DNA from: CAYVHU01 sp964451415
GTDB taxonomy: Bacteria > Pseudomonadota > Alphaproteobacteria > Rhodospirillales > Magnetovibrionaceae
Reading direction: 5' to 3'
NCBI GenBank assembly: GCA_964451415.1
Contig: CAYVHU010000015.1
Span: forward strand, 1-64,000
Length of the DNA stretch: 64,000 bases
This document shows, in pieces, positions 61,867 through 64,000 of this stretch (the stretch's first letter is position 1; every line of letters starts with the position of its first letter). Under the pieces are notes generated by a model. The model searched no databases. It was not told the DNA's origin and saw only the letters and a program-made list of their open reading frames with translations. A program made the translations under genes and the position numbers.

Positions 61867-62967
61867 CTAGCCTTTGGAAGCCGAAGCAAGAATTCGCGCC
61901 GGCGCGCCGCTGGGTCGGTAGACTTCGACTTTACGGAAAAACTGATCCGTGACGTAGATGCGACCGTCGGAATCGTCAACGGCAAGTCCAGAAGGCAACA
62001 TGAAACGGCCCGGATGATTGGTGGCGCCGCGCGTCCCAATCCACATCAACAATCCGCCATCGTGGTTGAAAATCTGAACATTGCCAAATGCCGCATCCGA
62101 AACGTACAGATTATTGTGTTTATCGACCGCAACGCTCTTGGGGCGAGCGAACTGCCCCGTGCGTGTGCCAATGGCCCCGAACGAAAACAGGAACTTGCCC
62201 TTCTGGGTAAAGGCCTCAATTCTAAAATTGCCGCCGTCGACAACATAAAGAGTTCCGTCAGGTCCGATTGCCGCATTCAGCGGAAGATTGAATTCTCCCG
62301 GTTTGCTGCCGCGCTTGCCGATGTCATACAGATGGCGTCCATTGCGGTCGAAAACCAGAACATGATGCTTGATTGATCCCACGCCACCGGTATCAACGAC
62401 AAAAATCCGCGACCCGTCTTTGCTCACGGCAAGCCCTGTGGGACGACTGAACAGCGTTTTGCCATTGATGGATCTGACAAACTTTCCTTTGGCGTTGTAA
62501 ATCATCACGCGTTTCAAAGAAGCATCACAGACATAAAGATTCTTGGCGTCATCCATGGCGATGCCCAAGGGCTTGCGCAAGGCGCCCGCCCCACTTTCAC
62601 CAATGGTTCTGTATGTTCTCTTATTGAGGTCGAAGACATGAACCAGACGGGCAACGGTATCGCCGACGTAAAGAACCCCGTCGCGCGCGACCACACCGTA
62701 GGGCTTATCAAGGGCTTTGCCAAAAACGCCGGCACCGGTGGCGAAAAGCTTGAAACGTTCCGCGGATGTCAATTTCACGACATCGACGCTACCCCGAATC
62801 ATTTGTTCAAAGGTAAACCGCGGTTCCGTCGGCGGACTGGGCCAGATCAATTGAATCTCTTTGTTTTTGCGCGCGCTGGAAGGCGCCTGACAACCGCCGA
62901 CGACCAGGACAAACGAAAGCATCAGTGCACCGAACGCCGCCTTCATGAACCTCAACTTCCCTGTCAT
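61867..62967 (-). CDS. NHL-repeat beta-propeller lipoprotein 2
   Basis: The 366-residue product has a lipobox (VLVVGGC) and about six NHL blades, for example VLYVGDTVARLVHVFDLNKR, TLYVVDGGNFRIEAFTQKGK and NLYVSDAAFGNVQIFNHDGG. It is a paralogue of the NHL protein at 53150-54253. It lies upstream of the tetraheme gene, which has a separate promoter. A GGGGGAG ribosome-binding site precedes ATG 62967. Confidence 0.9.
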   Translation of the reverse strand: MTGKLRFMKAAFGALMLSFVLVVGGCQAPSSARKNKEIQLIWPSPPTEPRFTFEQMIRGSVDVVKLTSAERFKLFATGAGVFGKALDKPYGVVARDGVLYVGDTVARLVHVFDLNKRTYRTIGESGAGALRKPLGIAMDDAKNLYVCDASLKRVMIYNAKGKFVRSINGKTLFSRPTGLAVSKDGSRIFVVDTGGVGSIKHHVLVFDRNGRHLYDIGKRGSKPGEFNLPLNAAIGPDGTLYVVDGGNFRIEAFTQKGKFLFSFGAIGTRTGQFARPKSVAVDKHNNLYVSDAAFGNVQIFNHDGGLLMWIGTRGATNHPGRFMLPSGLAVDDSDGRIYVTDQFFRKVEVYRPSGAPARILASASKG

Positions 62968-63110
62968 GAATTCTCCCCCTCAACTTCGATCGAAGCCTTA
63001 ACCATAAATACAAATTAACTGTGGGCAACAAAGATAACACACAAAAAAACAACACAATGGCTTTTCATTGGTATTTTGCACCTCCGCAAAAGCCACCCGG
63101 CGCGCCTTCG

Positions 63111-63536
63111 TCAAGGCGCGGGCGTCTTCGATGCATCTTTGCCTTTCGTCGCGGCACCGCTTGCCCCGCCGGCTCCCTTGGTCCCATCATGGCTCCCCTT
63201 CCCCCCCGGTCCTTTTTCTCCCGGGGCAATCGTGGCGCATTTATATTCCCCCAAAACAGGCTGCCCGGCGGCGTCTGACTTGGCGGCATCGTAAACGCGA
63301 ACAATGGAAATGTTTTTGACATGATGCTCACGAAGCAAGCGACAGGTTACAAGGGCCATGAAATCATAATCGGCACCAACATTGACGATGCTCAGGTGAA
63401 GAATTGACCCTTCAACCTTCGTCGCAATAATGCCGTGCACCGTACTTTTGATATCCGCAAGCGCATCATCCATCTTCGCAAAGGCTGGTGAGGCAAGCAT
63501 GATCAACATCCATGCCAATATCATCCGTTTCATCAT
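63111..63536 (-). CDS. Small secreted protein with Gly/Lys-rich tail
   Basis: The 141-residue product has a signal peptide ending near PAFAKMD, a globular part (residues about 20-95) containing ATKVEGSILHLSIVNVGADY and two Cys (VTCRLL, EYKCATI), and a flexible Gly, Lys and Ala-rich tail of about 40 residues. I recognise no family. It is the first gene of the minus-strand cytochrome region and may be exported to the surface. ATG 63536 follows GAGG. Confidence 0.7.
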   Translation of the reverse strand: MMKRMILAWMLIMLASPAFAKMDDALADIKSTVHGIIATKVEGSILHLSIVNVGADYDFMALVTCRLLREHHVKNISIVRVYDAAKSDAAGQPVLGEYKCATIAPGEKGPGGKGSHDGTKGAGGASGAATKGKDASKTPAP

Positions 63537-64000
63537 TTTCGACCTCAAAAAATTAGAGCCAGTCCCGCAAAACGCCAACACCGCACCTCAGTCTCAGGCC
63601 TCAAACCTAGTTATAAGAAATCACGCGTGAAAAACGCAAAACATTATTGTTTGCGCGCCTGAATGGAAAATCGATGTTTTGAAAAATCGCGGCAGGTGTT
63701 GAAAAAACACGATGAATCCGACCGCTTGCCATGATCCGTCATACTTTATACAACCCACACCCACCTAACGACACTTTGCGTGCGGATTATGCACCACGGC
63801 TTTCCATCACGCAAGTTTCAGCCTGAAAATGCGTCTTGTGTAACTTAAAATTATTATAACTTTCGTTTGCTTTATTCCGCAAATACGGACTTGTTGTTGA
63901 GGCACTTTTTATATTATTGTACTGTTACGTTGTGGGCATGGGGGATTTTAGCTTAATCTGAAGTGCTGCGGCCCTGATGATTTTGGCCTAACGATTTTGA
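63537..64000. other. Intergenic region at right edge
   Basis: No convincing gene is visible in the last 464 bp. A small inverted repeat (CGCAAAACATTATTGTTTGCG region near 63638-63660) could act as a hairpin. The final 160 bp become AT-rich and may hold a promoter for a gene beyond the window. Confidence 0.45.

Noticed and set aside
63541..63620. GC-N10-CC spacing upstream of the small secreted protein as a sigma-54 site
   Set aside because: Only the GG/GC dinucleotides fit; the hexamers AGGTGC and TGGC are too far from consensus.
1..64000. CRISPR array or phage attachment site
   Set aside because: No regularly spaced short repeats were seen, and no tRNA gene or integrase is present to suggest an att site.

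Overview
The window reads as a chromosomal segment of a GC-rich, metabolically versatile Gram-negative bacterium. The glycolate oxidase/malate synthase set, the XapX and DUF2478 proteins, the TRAP and uronate genes and the secreted rhodanese with a CNTGHW active site suggest an alphaproteobacterium near the Rhodospirillales. That placement is an inference from protein flavour, not a measured phylogeny. I saw no rRNA, tRNA or CRISPR array.

Layout. 1-4.4 kb: a decayed IS3-family transposase end, a tiny membrane protein, and three translationally linked envelope genes of unknown role. 4.7-11.2 kb: a TolC-type outer-membrane protein, an HxlR regulator, and a divergent run of isochorismatase-like hydrolase, amidohydrolase, MFS exporter, a small monooxygenase-like domain and XapX proteins. 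11.1-16.5 kb: an AT-richer polysaccharide-type island (asparagine synthase, glycosyltransferase, WbqC, deacetylase) carrying IS5 and MITE remnants. It lies between two copies of a roughly 230-bp XapX repeat that are exactly 5600 bp apart. 16.5-24.8 kb: XapX, DUF2478, then glcF, glcE, glcD and glycerate kinase, with malate synthase G divergent.

24.8-30.9 kb: a SHOCT protein, a ribbon-helix-helix regulator and a divergent twelve-gene sulfur-trafficking operon (two YeeE/YedE halves, TusA, three mini membrane proteins, two rhodanese-fold proteins, three DsrE-like or small proteins, a cytochrome c). 30.9-42.0 kb: a complete hexuronate catabolism locus (uxaC, a TRAP transporter, uxuB, kdgA, kdgK, uxuA, with uxaA divergent). 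It is controlled by an RpiR/HexR-type repressor with two visible HexR-like boxes over the divergent promoters.

42.1-63.5 kb, all on the minus strand, is the most striking part: a multiheme-cytochrome module. A candidate sigma-54 promoter at 57172-57187 precedes a tightly packed 14-gene run of about 15 kb. The run encodes tri-, penta- and undecaheme cytochromes, an NHL-propeller lipoprotein, a private System II cytochrome c maturation set (ResB, CcsA, TlpA-like), its own sensor kinase and sigma-54 activator, a small cytochrome c, and two free-standing Reg_prop propellers. Upstream are a large outer-membrane beta-barrel, a PpiC chaperone, a separately transcribed tetraheme cytochrome with its own sigma-54 promoter and terminator, a second NHL lipoprotein and a small secreted protein. 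In the tetraheme protein the eight histidines equal the number needed for bis-His ligation of all four hemes. I infer an outer-surface electron-transfer system, possibly with a filament-forming tetraheme cytochrome, carried with its own maturation and control genes.
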